NCBI GenBank assembly: GCA_018660415.1
Contig: JABJKG010000003.1
Span: 1 to 53,791 of the forward strand
From: a bacterium
GTDB lineage: Bacteria; Babelota; Babeliae; Babelales; UBA12409
DNA length: 53,791 nucleotides
Reading direction: 5' to 3'
Shown here: positions 34,725 to 43,562 of the stretch, piece after piece
Numbering within the stretch: the stretch's first letter is position 1
Layout: each line of letters starts with the position of its first letter
Notes under the pieces: model-generated
Seen by the model: the letters and a program-made list of their open reading frames with translations, nothing else
What the model was told of the DNA's origin: nothing
The model's database searches: none
Program-made: the position numbers and the translations under genes

Positions 34725-35273
34725 TTAACAATGAACACCATTATCAAAAGCATCATCGGTTATAGCAAGCCACCAAGCCAAAAAACCTTTTTCTTTCATT
34801 ACTTTTGCTATTCTATTATTATGATTCAATCTATCAAGTTCCCACTCTAAATCTTCCGGTAAGCCTTTTTCTTGAGCTTGATGAAACTCTTGTATTCTTG
34901 TAACCATATCAGCCATATTGAGGCGAGCTGATGTATTGAGAACAAATCGCCCAGTATTCCAAATCCGAGCCCATTTCGATCCATCTTGGATTGCTGACTT
35001 GAAAGTTGGCGCATACCTCAACGGGTCTCTTACATGCTCTAAATGAAAACCTCTATGTACAACAGAAAGCACACGATATCGATTTAGTGTTGCCACGCCG
35101 TACATAAATTCTGATGCTAGTTCTCCTTGATATAAAAATTCTTCCTGAGGACTCCTTTCAGGACCATACATACCGAACTCTGTATGCAAGTCAACAGGAA
35201 GAGAACGCTCTGCAATAATTAATGAACTAGATAATAAGAATAAAAAAAGAATGTAATTTCTGTGTGCAGTCAT
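34725..35273 (-). CDS. Secreted protein of unknown function (182 residues)
   Basis: An ATG at 35273 (AGG 7 bases upstream) opens a protein with a signal peptide (RNYILFLFLLSSSLIIA) and a mature part rich in Arg, His and Trp (VLSVVHRGFHLEHVRD and GFLAWWLAITDDAFDNGVHC at the end). No motif is recognised. It is the first gene of the run that continues into cdsA. Confidence 0.7.
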   Translation of the reverse strand: MTAHRNYILFLFLLSSSLIIAERSLPVDLHTEFGMYGPERSPQEEFLYQGELASEFMYGVATLNRYRVLSVVHRGFHLEHVRDPLRYAPTFKSAIQDGSKWARIWNTGRFVLNTSARLNMADMVTRIQEFHQAQEKGLPEDLEWELDRLNHNNRIAKVMKEKGFLAWWLAITDDAFDNGVHC

Positions 35274-35390
35274 GCAATAGCCTATCTTGAAAAAAAAGTT
35301 TTTGAATTGTGTTTCTATTTAGATTTTTTATATAGACTACAAGAAACGCTTACTTTGTCTAACGAAAGCCACAATCTATCTATTAATAAA

Positions 35391-35428
35391 CAAAAGATGG
35401 GAGCCTTTTTTTAGACTCCCATCTTTAT
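35391..35428 (-). terminator. Rho-independent terminator after the BamD-like gene
   Basis: AAAGATGGGAG (35393-35403) pairs perfectly with CTCCCATCTTT (35416-35426) across a 12-base loop. Read on the minus strand, a TTTTGTTTATT stretch follows, 25-60 bases after the stop of the gene at 35452. Confidence 0.7.
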
Positions 35429-35451
35429 AACATTATTAAATATCAATAAAA

Positions 35452-36405
35452 TTAAAACGTTTTAACGTGATCTTTTTTACTTCTCTTTTTTTCTTGTTGC
35501 TCTACCACTGTTGATGTATACGCCGGATACTTTTTTTTCAGTTCTTTTTTCTTTTTTTGCTGTAACTCTTTATCATCACGTGCTGCAGCAAGCTCAAACT
35601 CAAGAACAATAATTTCTGGTCCAATATCAGGAAGATCTGAAACAAACTCTTTCTTGATGTACTCTAGACGACCTACTGCGGAAGTATAGTGACCACTATT
35701 GAGATAGAAGTAGAAGGTCAACAACTCACTTTCATAGATCCTTTTTACTGCAGCATCAATCAAGTCTTGAACTTCAGTATTATAAGCAGTATTCCCGGCA
35801 GCCTTACGACGAAGGAAGTCTCGACCCTCTCGAACCACTGCCCGCGCAGCTGAAGTATCGCGATCAGCCTCAAGAATCATCTTACTTAATGATAAAATAG
35901 ATTTATATGAAGCATATTCCGACTGCTTACTTCCAGGATACAGTTCAGCAAAGTAAACATATAGACGTGAAGCACGGTCATACTCTTGCCACTCATAGAG
36001 TGCATCAGCCATCTGAAGTCGCATGTTACGAATTTCAAGCTGATCATTAGAAAGTTTAATAATTCTATCAAGGAACTTGACTACCAGATCCCATCTGCCA
36101 GCTTTTTCATATTCCAGGCTACGCTTTTTTAACTCTTCAAAGCTCATGCCACGGTACCATGCTGGTCCTTTAGCCTCATAATCATCGGCTTTATAACGCT
36201 TATCTTCAGCAGCTACTTCTTTAAATGTCTGTAATCCACGAGTAATCTCGCGCGCTCTTGGCGCATTCTTGGACCGTCTCCGTACTATCTTAGCCGGACC
36301 GGTCTTTTTGGTCGTTGAACTTTTTTTATCTTTAGCACACTGTGGCAATAAAAAAATGCACACCATACCTATGAAAACTAATAAATGCGGCTGACGATTC
36401 GCCAT
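35452..36405 (-). CDS. bamD: BamD/ComL-like outer membrane lipoprotein
   Basis: BamD is the essential lipoprotein partner of BamA in outer-membrane protein insertion. The 317-residue protein has a lipobox (IFLLPQC), a basic linker, and TPR-like repeats from about residue 85: LEYEKAGRWDLVVKFLDRII, ADALYEWQEYDRASRLYVYFAELYPGS and SEYASYKSILSLSKM. The segment ADRDTSAARAVVREGRDFLRR matches the D-R-D-x-T-x-A-R pattern of BamD. The tail is very Lys-rich. AGGAG lies 7 bases before the ATG. It is transcribed divergently from gspE. Confidence 0.8.
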   Translation of the reverse strand: MANRQPHLLVFIGMVCIFLLPQCAKDKKSSTTKKTGPAKIVRRRSKNAPRAREITRGLQTFKEVAAEDKRYKADDYEAKGPAWYRGMSFEELKKRSLEYEKAGRWDLVVKFLDRIIKLSNDQLEIRNMRLQMADALYEWQEYDRASRLYVYFAELYPGSKQSEYASYKSILSLSKMILEADRDTSAARAVVREGRDFLRRKAAGNTAYNTEVQDLIDAAVKRIYESELLTFYFYLNSGHYTSAVGRLEYIKKEFVSDLPDIGPEIIVLEFELAAARDDKELQQKKKKELKKKYPAYTSTVVEQQEKKRSKKDHVKTF

Positions 36406-36559
36406 GAAGCCACTCCTTACACAATATCTTTTTTTTGCCTTTTAGATGGGAATATCCTACCTTATAATGGTAACATACCTGTTGTATTTCATCAAGGTGG
36501 ACTACTTTCCTTTCAATAATATAACAACTTTGGTAGGATGGATTACAATATACGTTTTC

Positions 36560-36575
36560 GCGCGAAAACACGCGC
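36560..36575 (+). promoter_or_regulatory. GC hairpin in the gspE leader
   Basis: GCGCG (36560-36564) and CGCGC (36571-36575) pair around AAAACA. The hairpin ends about 6 bases before the AAGGAG site of gspE, so it could affect translation. A TATAAT at 36463-36468 is the likely -10 upstream, though its -35 is poor. Confidence 0.35.
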
Positions 36576-36595
36576 TGGATAAGGAGTTTGTGTAC

Positions 36596-38371
36596 ATGTT
36601 AAGGACTTTAGGCAATATTCTTGTTGAACAAAAGGCTCTCACGGCTGAGCAAAGGGATACGTATACCCAAAAAGCCCAAGAATTAAATCAACCACTCGAA
36701 GAATACCTCGTCCAAGAAAACCTTGTCCCTGCTGAAGCAATGGCACAGGCTATTGCTACCCAGCTCGGACTTCCCTACATAGACAAAATTACCGAACAAA
36801 TGGCCGATCCGAAGCTGATGAGTAAGATCCCATTCAATTTCCTCCGAGCCAATGAAGTAGCTCCGGTCAAGATGGAAGGTAAGATCTACCTGATGACTGC
36901 CAACCCCCTCAACTATCAAGCTATTGATGAAGTCAATATGATGCTTGATGATAAAGCACAGCTGGCCATATCGACCGAACAAATCATCAATGAAGGAGTC
37001 AATCGCTTCTATCCAGTAGAAGGCACCAAGGAAATGATGGATGATCTTGCTGAAGAAGAAGAAGCCTCAGAAAACACCCTTGAGTTTGGAGAGATGGAAG
37101 AAACTGACATTCTTGGTATGGGACAAGAAGCTCCAATAATCAAGCTGGTCAACCATATACTCTTACAAGCAGTCAAGCGTGAAGCTTCTGATATTCATAT
37201 CGAGCCTTACGAAAAAGAAATTCAAGTACGCTACCGTATTGATGGCGTTATGCATATCGCATTCACCCCACCAAAACGAGTTCAAAGTGCGTTGATCTCA
37301 CGTATAAAAATTATGGCCAATATGAACATCGCAGAAAAAAGATTACCGCAGGATGGCCGTATCCAAATTAAAGTAGCCGACAAGACTATTGATATCCGGG
37401 TTTCCGTATTGCCAACCACATTTGGCGAGCGGATCGTAATGCGACTCTTAGATAAATCGAAAACATTTGGTGAACTTCAAGACCTCGGATTTAGCGAGCA
37501 TGACCTCAGGGTCATCACGGCCGGTATTGACCGTCCGAACGGAATTATACTCGTGACTGGACCGACCGGTTCTGGTAAAACGTCTACATTGTACTCCATA
37601 TTAAGTAAGCTCAATAAGCCTGAAGTTAATATTATTACCGTTGAAGATCCAGTGGAATACCAAATTGCTGGTATTAACCAAGTTCAAGTTAACGCCAAGG
37701 TCGGCTTAACATTTGCAATAGCATTACGCTCCATCCTTCGACAAGATCCAGATATTATCATGATCGGTGAAACTCGTGATTTTGAAACTGCACAGATTGC
37801 TATTCAAGCATCATTAACCGGCCACTTAGTATTAAGTACTCTTCACACCAACAGTGCCCCTGGTGCTATAACTCGGTTAATTGACATGGGCATTGAACCA
37901 TTCCTTATATCTTCCACAGTCTCAAGCGTTATTGCACAGCGATTGGTGAGAAAGCTCTGTGATAAGTGCAAAGTTAAATACACACCATCCCCAGAACTAA
38001 TTCATAGTCTTGGTATCACTCCCGAAGAAGCTAGCAGTATTACTTTTTATGAACCCAAGGGCTGTCCAGAGTGTGGGGATACCGGCTACAAAGGTCGAAT
38101 CGCAATCTTTGAAGTTATGGGCATGACCCCTGAAGTTGCTGCCCTTACCATGGAACGCGCAGATACAAAAGTGATTGAAAGGGAAGCTGAAAAACAAGGA
38201 ATGACCCTTCTCGTCCAGGATGGTGTCCAAAAAATCAAAGAAGGCCTTACCACGATCGATGAAGTACTTTCAGTAGCCGCTGCAGATAATGTCATGACCG
38301 AGTCAGACAATCCGATAACAGATGATGAAGAAAAAAAGACAAAAAAAGATAAACCTGCTCCAAAGAAATAA
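36596..38371 (+). CDS. gspE: Type II secretion / type IV pilus assembly ATPase GspE (PilB-like)
   Basis: GspE is the hexameric motor that drives pseudopilus extension. The 591-residue protein has an N-terminal GspE-N/MshEN domain (ILVEQKALTAEQRDTYTQKA and QLGLPYIDK), then the ATPase: SDIHIEPYE, RIDGVMH, Walker A GPTGSGKTS (about 322), the Asp box VEDPVEYQ, Walker B IIMIGETRD, the His box LSTLHTNSAPGAITRL and a four-Cys zinc site (CDKC about 456, CPEC about 490). A Lys/Glu/Pro-rich tail is added. ATG 36596 has AAGGAG 9 bases upstream and begins with MLRTLGNILVEQ; an earlier start would lie upstream of the promoter. Confidence 0.93.
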   Translation: MLRTLGNILVEQKALTAEQRDTYTQKAQELNQPLEEYLVQENLVPAEAMAQAIATQLGLPYIDKITEQMADPKLMSKIPFNFLRANEVAPVKMEGKIYLMTANPLNYQAIDEVNMMLDDKAQLAISTEQIINEGVNRFYPVEGTKEMMDDLAEEEEASENTLEFGEMEETDILGMGQEAPIIKLVNHILLQAVKREASDIHIEPYEKEIQVRYRIDGVMHIAFTPPKRVQSALISRIKIMANMNIAEKRLPQDGRIQIKVADKTIDIRVSVLPTTFGERIVMRLLDKSKTFGELQDLGFSEHDLRVITAGIDRPNGIILVTGPTGSGKTSTLYSILSKLNKPEVNIITVEDPVEYQIAGINQVQVNAKVGLTFAIALRSILRQDPDIIMIGETRDFETAQIAIQASLTGHLVLSTLHTNSAPGAITRLIDMGIEPFLISSTVSSVIAQRLVRKLCDKCKVKYTPSPELIHSLGITPEEASSITFYEPKGCPECGDTGYKGRIAIFEVMGMTPEVAALTMERADTKVIEREAEKQGMTLLVQDGVQKIKEGLTTIDEVLSVAAADNVMTESDNPITDDEEKKTKKDKPAPKK

Positions 38372-38861
38372 AACCGGATTCAGCTTAATAGAAGTATCCA
38401 TTGTTGTCTGTATTGTAGTCATTATAGTTTCCCTAGGGTTACCCACCCTTGGGTTCTATCGGCACATGGATATCACTAATGAACTAGATACTCTTTATTT
38501 AACAATCGCTCAACTACAACACACCGCCCTAACGTCCAATACTAAACAAGTATTGAACATTGATGTACACAATAATGCATATCACTGGAACGGTCAAACA
38601 CATAAGCTAAGATCAACCGTCAACTTTGGATCGTTACCGTACGCCAAAGGACCTCCCAGTTCTCCCACCATTCCAATCCATAATCCATGCACATTTCACA
38701 AAAACCAAGTCCTGTTCCATCCTGATGGACACATAGAATCAGGCTCGGTGTATATGATCGCTTTGAAATCGAACTTCATGTATGCTATCTGTATAGGCGT
38801 TACCCAAGTTTCTTTTATAAGAAAATATCGTTATAACCAAGGATGGAAGCAGCTTTCATGA
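38322..38861 (+). CDS. GspH-like minor pseudopilin
   Basis: The 179-residue protein has a basic leader followed by KTGFSLIEVSIVVCIVVIIV, a prepilin cleavage site with Glu5. The rest resembles GspH/FimT minor pseudopilins (TLYLTIAQLQHTALTS and LFHPDGHIESGSV). It overlaps the end of gspE by 50 bases. It is a sixth pseudopilin in addition to the gspG-K set, so it may belong to a second filament or be an alternative tip subunit. Confidence 0.78.
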   Translation: MMKKKRQKKINLLQRNKTGFSLIEVSIVVCIVVIIVSLGLPTLGFYRHMDITNELDTLYLTIAQLQHTALTSNTKQVLNIDVHNNAYHWNGQTHKLRSTVNFGSLPYAKGPPSSPTIPIHNPCTFHKNQVLFHPDGHIESGSVYMIALKSNFMYAICIGVTQVSFIRKYRYNQGWKQLS

Positions 38862-41590
38862 ACATTCGTAAAAAGCTTTTATTCCTACTTATACCTTTCA
38901 TAATAGGTCTTTTATACTTGCCAATCTTTTTTATTGAACGATCAGAACTAGTACGAAATAAAGTAGAACAAACAGTTACAGCACTCTTAAGCAAACAAAT
39001 GGGCGGCCTTGGAAATATAGAGCTGGAACGATTTTCTCTTATTCGTCCACGCTGTTATTTTAAAAAAATATTTATCTATTCTCATGAGCCCAACCAATGG
39101 TCTATTGAAGGACAAAACATTACTGTCTCGTTTTCCTGGCTCAATATTTTTTTTACGCGACAATTTAATGGAAACATCAATGCTGAAAGTGTTAATACAA
39201 GCTCACGATTAGAAAATAATAAACTACACATTTGGCAACCATTATTACGCCTGTTTGACCAGAGTGAAAACCAACTCCCATTCGATGCCAAATCACTCAA
39301 GATTGCACATGGACACATGACTATCAACAACCCAGAAGTCAATGACTCCAGTAGTTTTAAATGGAGCAGTATAACCAAAAAGGCTTTAGGACAAATTAAA
39401 TCCATAGCATCGTTGTATAATTGTGAGTTGATCATGCGAGATAAGCATGTAATTCATGATGGACACATGACTATTAATGCAGCCTGCCCAGACTCATTCA
39501 AAAGCCCCCATCAAACCGTTGTCGATATTAATGCCCAATTTTCAATGCCGTTACTTTTAAACTCAAAAAATAAAATAACACTCAAAAGCTCTGTCAAAAA
39601 TAAGCGTGGTACCTATACTCTAAAAGACCAAAACAACAAAGTTGATGTTCATGGATTAGTTGAACTAGCAAATAATGAACTTACGGCAGACTTTAACGGG
39701 CTTTTGGTACCAAAGGTCCTAGAAACAGCACTCCCATTCCACTTACCTTTTTCTATACACGGCACTGGAAACATCAATGCCCACGCCACTTTATCATCAA
39801 GCAACTTTCTCTATAATGGACACTACCTAATTAACAAAATGTCGTGTGGAAGATTTGAACTATTTGACCACCTGTCCATCAAGTTTCTTTCCACAGGCCT
39901 TGAAAACACCGGCTCAATTAACATCTCTTGTAACAACAACCAAGCCTTAGAAGGATCGTGGAAAGTCAAACACAATGAACAATGTGGAAATTTTGAATGC
40001 CACAACACTCAAGAGCTTATCTGCAAGGACTTGATTATTGCTCCGCAGAATTTAAGTATGCAAGGACAATTTTCTGCCACCGACGGCATATCTGGATCTT
40101 ATACTGCCCAAACCGAACATTCATTGTTAAAAACTATAACCCTATCTCAAGGTGCGTTTACTGGAACCTCCACAGATATAACCCTTAAGGGCAATATTGG
40201 AAGTTATACGATCAATACACATACTGAAATTTCACCATTCTCGGTTGAGCAGATAACTATAACCGACGATCAAGCAAAACAAGTTGCCAACCTAACGACC
40301 CACAATAAAAATGTTGTAGGCACACTCGATTATGCTCTCATACAAAGCTTTATGCCGGAACATATACGATCAATGTTTTCAGGCAATGGCGTGTTTGAAT
40401 TTGTAGGTGCATTAAACAATGGCATTGTTGAAGGAAACATATGCTTGGAAAACGCTTCAATATTTGTAGGACATACAGCCAATTTAATATCAAGCCTCAA
40501 TACCCACCTCATTGCCGATTTCAAAAAGAACAATATCTGTATCCCACAAAGCACATGCCATTTCCATAAAGGAACTCTGACTATCAAGAATGGAAAAATC
40601 GACTTTAAAAACTTTCTTACTCCATGCTCTATGTCAATACCATTCACGATTGATAATCTATTTTTCGGCTGGAAAAAAATGGCTTCAATTTTTTCAGGCA
40701 ATATTATGGCATCTTACCAGGAAGATCAACCACTGTTACTATCCGGATTCTTATCCATTGATAAGTCCTTAATTAACAACAACATCCTGTCAGGACACTT
40801 GCGTAAGGAAATATCACGACTATTTCATCAATCGACACCACAAATCACCTCTCCATTCAACCTGGATGTTTTAATTCAAAGCAAAGAAAACATTAAAATC
40901 CAAACCGACCTGCTTGCCACCGACGCTCAAGTCGACCTCACCATCCAAAACAATTCTATCAATCCAAAAATAAGTGGGTTTATACAACTCCAAGGCGGCT
41001 CAATATCATTCCCCTATAAAAAGCTTAACATCAAGCAAGGAAGCGTACATTTTCTACCTGAACAACCATACAATCCGCTCATAGAAATAGTGGCTAAAAA
41101 TAACATTAAACAATACAAGGTCGTTCTTACGGTTACCGGCTCGACTCAAGACCCAAAGATCAACTTGGAGTCCAGCCCCAACCTCACAGAGGAGCAAGTT
41201 GGCTCTCTTTTAATGAGCGGCTCTGAAGACACATCATGGAGCGTGTTAATGCCAACCCTTATCACCCCCTATATAAAAACCTTTATTACTGGAAGTCGAA
41301 CATCACAGAAACTAGCCTCTAAGCGGTTATCTCAAACAATACTAAAACCACTGCGCCATATCAGACTCATTCCAATCTTTACCGATCAAACAGGCCGAGA
41401 CGGCTTTAAGACCGCATTGGAAATCAATGCAAGCGATCGACTGCATGCTCGTATAGAAAAAAGCTTTACCATAACCGAGGATACTTCCTTTGAGGTTGAT
41501 TATGCCTTAACGGATGATATCCATGCCAAGATTATTAAAAGCGAGCTTGGAGACCTGGGTGGAGAAATAGAAATGCGATGGAAGTTCTAA
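38858..41590 (+). CDS. tamB: TamB-like translocation/assembly module protein
   Basis: TamB-family proteins span the periplasm as long beta-taco bridges and take part in outer-membrane lipid transport and protein assembly. The 910-residue protein has an N-terminal membrane anchor (FLLIPFIIGLLYLPIFFI), a long beta-rich middle with many Asn/Ser-rich strands, and the C-terminal TamB domain: QLQGGSISFPYKKLNIKQGS, YNPLIEIVA, VTGSTQDPKINLESSP, LTEEQVGSLLMSG and an amphipathic RWKF end. It is shorter than E. coli TamB (1259). The ATG at 38858 overlaps the upstream stop (ATGA) and has GGAAG 8 bases upstream. Confidence 0.85.
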   Translation: MNIRKKLLFLLIPFIIGLLYLPIFFIERSELVRNKVEQTVTALLSKQMGGLGNIELERFSLIRPRCYFKKIFIYSHEPNQWSIEGQNITVSFSWLNIFFTRQFNGNINAESVNTSSRLENNKLHIWQPLLRLFDQSENQLPFDAKSLKIAHGHMTINNPEVNDSSSFKWSSITKKALGQIKSIASLYNCELIMRDKHVIHDGHMTINAACPDSFKSPHQTVVDINAQFSMPLLLNSKNKITLKSSVKNKRGTYTLKDQNNKVDVHGLVELANNELTADFNGLLVPKVLETALPFHLPFSIHGTGNINAHATLSSSNFLYNGHYLINKMSCGRFELFDHLSIKFLSTGLENTGSINISCNNNQALEGSWKVKHNEQCGNFECHNTQELICKDLIIAPQNLSMQGQFSATDGISGSYTAQTEHSLLKTITLSQGAFTGTSTDITLKGNIGSYTINTHTEISPFSVEQITITDDQAKQVANLTTHNKNVVGTLDYALIQSFMPEHIRSMFSGNGVFEFVGALNNGIVEGNICLENASIFVGHTANLISSLNTHLIADFKKNNICIPQSTCHFHKGTLTIKNGKIDFKNFLTPCSMSIPFTIDNLFFGWKKMASIFSGNIMASYQEDQPLLLSGFLSIDKSLINNNILSGHLRKEISRLFHQSTPQITSPFNLDVLIQSKENIKIQTDLLATDAQVDLTIQNNSINPKISGFIQLQGGSISFPYKKLNIKQGSVHFLPEQPYNPLIEIVAKNNIKQYKVVLTVTGSTQDPKINLESSPNLTEEQVGSLLMSGSEDTSWSVLMPTLITPYIKTFITGSRTSQKLASKRLSQTILKPLRHIRLIPIFTDQTGRDGFKTALEINASDRLHARIEKSFTITEDTSFEVDYALTDDIHAKIIKSELGDLGGEIEMRWKF

Positions 41591-41662
41591 ACACTTCCTT
41601 TCAAAGCTCTTTGCCGCTATGCTATATTTAACAAAAAGAATAACCTAAAGGAAAAGATCCTT

Positions 41663-42442
41663 ATGAAAAAAATAAACCTCTCTATACTCATGACCTTGTT
41701 GAGCTTTTGTTCAGTCGAACCAAAAGATATGAGTATGAGCCATGAAAAACTACAACAAGTACAAGAGACTTTGCACACAATAGCCAAGAATAACGCTCCT
41801 GAGAAAGAAGTTCAAACAAAAGTCGCATCGAAAAAATTAACAGCAAAAGCAGCGCCTAAAAAGGTTACTGTAACCGCTACACCTGCTAAAGTAGAACCTA
41901 AGGCCGCTCCAAAGCCTCTGCCTGTAAAGAAAATCCAAACTCGAGAAACAATGCCCGCTGAGGATTACTTGTATCACTTTACCTTTATCTTAGATCTTGA
42001 TCCGGCATTAATCGAACCTCAAATCGAAGGCCGATTCTCTATTGTCCCACGGCTGGTGTTCTCCTTTGTAGATGAGCATGGTAAGATTGCTAGCCCGCGC
42101 TTTGGTGAGTTTTTCCAAGTATCGCCAGGAGCAACAGGTTATCAAGTTAATACCCTGTCACGTGGACCATTTTATATAAAATATTTAGATGCTAACTTTG
42201 ATGATTCACTTCCTAATAAAGTTTTCCCAATTAAAATTGAAGAAATCATTTTAAGAGAAATGGAAATCAATAAAAAACTCAGCACTAAAGGACTCGGACC
42301 TTTTTACATTGAGCCTGATGAGTTTGAAACTACGTACGTGATTACCGTTGATAAACTTCCTAATCACGTTCCTCAGCATCCAGAAGGTGTATTTAATTAT
42401 CGAAATGTCCGTATTGCTCGAGCTGCACCAACTGACGATTAA
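41663..42442 (+). CDS. Secreted protein with Ala/Lys/Pro-rich linker, unknown function
   Basis: This 259-residue protein has a short signal peptide (KKINLSILMTLLSFCSVEP), a Lys/Ala/Pro-rich spacer (about residues 45-95), and a C-terminal globular domain with beta-strand-like segments (RFSIVPRLVFSFVD and TYVITVDKLPNHVP). The Cys in the signal region could be a lipobox variant (LLSFC). AAGGA precedes the ATG. It follows the tamB-like gene by 72 bases, and its stop overlaps that of the convergent rluD. Function is unknown. Confidence 0.75.
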   Translation: MKKINLSILMTLLSFCSVEPKDMSMSHEKLQQVQETLHTIAKNNAPEKEVQTKVASKKLTAKAAPKKVTVTATPAKVEPKAAPKPLPVKKIQTRETMPAEDYLYHFTFILDLDPALIEPQIEGRFSIVPRLVFSFVDEHGKIASPRFGEFFQVSPGATGYQVNTLSRGPFYIKYLDANFDDSLPNKVFPIKIEEIILREMEINKKLSTKGLGPFYIEPDEFETTYVITVDKLPNHVPQHPEGVFNYRNVRIARAAPTDD

Positions 42443-43398
42443 ACTATTTCATGCTCTTCAATTTTAGTCTTTCTGAGCTTATCCAACGCTTGTTGAAAGT
42501 CCTCAGGCACATCATAAGCAAAAGTGTAGTGCTTACCGTCATAATCAAATGATAAAGCCTGTGCATGTAGCGCCTGCCTACCAATAAGGTTAGACTCACG
42601 CCCGTACACCACATCGCCCAGTAATGAATGCCCTAAGGATGAAAGATGCACTCGAATTTGATGGGTTCTTCCGGTCTTTGGCCGCGCTTCTACCAAGGCC
42701 GCATCTTTAAAATACTCTAATACGGTATATCCCGTTTGTGCCAACCTACCCTTAGAGCTGGTAGTCATCTTAGTATGTGATGAATGTGTTGTAATTGGCA
42801 GATCAATAAACCCACTCTTACGCGGATGTCCTTTAACTAATGCTAGATAGGTTTTCTCGATATTTCGCTCTTTAAACATGTCGGAAAACTGTGCATGTGC
42901 ATAATTGTTACGCGGAATAATGACCAGCCCTGAGGTGTACTTATCCAAGCGATGCACAATACCAGGCCGCTCATGCTCACCCACGGACGCCAATGACTCA
43001 AATTGAGCCAACAACCAATCAACCAGAGTTATAGCTGTGTCACCCTTATGTGCAGCATGCATGGTCAAGCCAGCAGGCTTGAAGACAATAAAAAAGTGTG
43101 GATGTTCCTTTACAATTCGTGCTCCAAGGTCATCAACGATCTTTTTTAGCTCTTTTTTATCGGGAGCTGGAGGGAAAGTTAGAACCACACGATCGCCCTC
43201 TTCCAATGGATATGAAGGCTTTTTGATAGCCTTATCATTCACTGTAACGCATCCATCCTTAATTAATTTTTGTAAAAACGAACGTGAATATGCGGCAAGT
43301 TTCTCAGAAAGGAAAGCATCAATACGTTGATTGACAGCGCTTTCTTCTATCGAAAAACTAACTGAACTATTGGGTTCCATAAACTTTATATCATCCAT
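42439..43398 (-). CDS. rluD: 23S rRNA pseudouridine synthase, RluD/RluC family
   Basis: This enzyme converts uridines in 23S rRNA to pseudouridine. The 319-residue protein has an N-terminal S4 domain (RIDAFLSEKLAAYSRSFLQKLI and GDRVVLTFP) and a catalytic domain with GIVHRLDKYTSGLVII (catalytic Asp at about 148), KTYLALVKG, ARPKTGRTHQIRVHLSSLGHSLLGDVVYG and the closing LHA motif. The layout matches RluD, but RluC-type specificity cannot be ruled out. Confidence 0.93.
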   Translation of the reverse strand: MDDIKFMEPNSSVSFSIEESAVNQRIDAFLSEKLAAYSRSFLQKLIKDGCVTVNDKAIKKPSYPLEEGDRVVLTFPPAPDKKELKKIVDDLGARIVKEHPHFFIVFKPAGLTMHAAHKGDTAITLVDWLLAQFESLASVGEHERPGIVHRLDKYTSGLVIIPRNNYAHAQFSDMFKERNIEKTYLALVKGHPRKSGFIDLPITTHSSHTKMTTSSKGRLAQTGYTVLEYFKDAALVEARPKTGRTHQIRVHLSSLGHSLLGDVVYGRESNLIGRQALHAQALSFDYDGKHYTFAYDVPEDFQQALDKLRKTKIEEHEIV

Positions 43399-43562
43399 GG
43401 GGCACAGCGCTCCTTCTTAAATGATTGCATCTCTTGCATCATGTGATTAAACTTGAACTAAGTATAACAAAATTATTCTACTATCAATACCGTAGCACGC
43501 GAAATTTCAACCTTATTATTAAAAGAAAAAATTGAATATCTAGTAACGATAGAGGGTCTGGT

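Noticed and set aside
36446-36595. Longer gspE with a 50-residue hydrophobic N-terminus
   Set aside because: It would start upstream of the TATAAT at 36463 and lacks a ribosome-binding site. ATG 36596 has AAGGAG and gives the normal GspE beginning.
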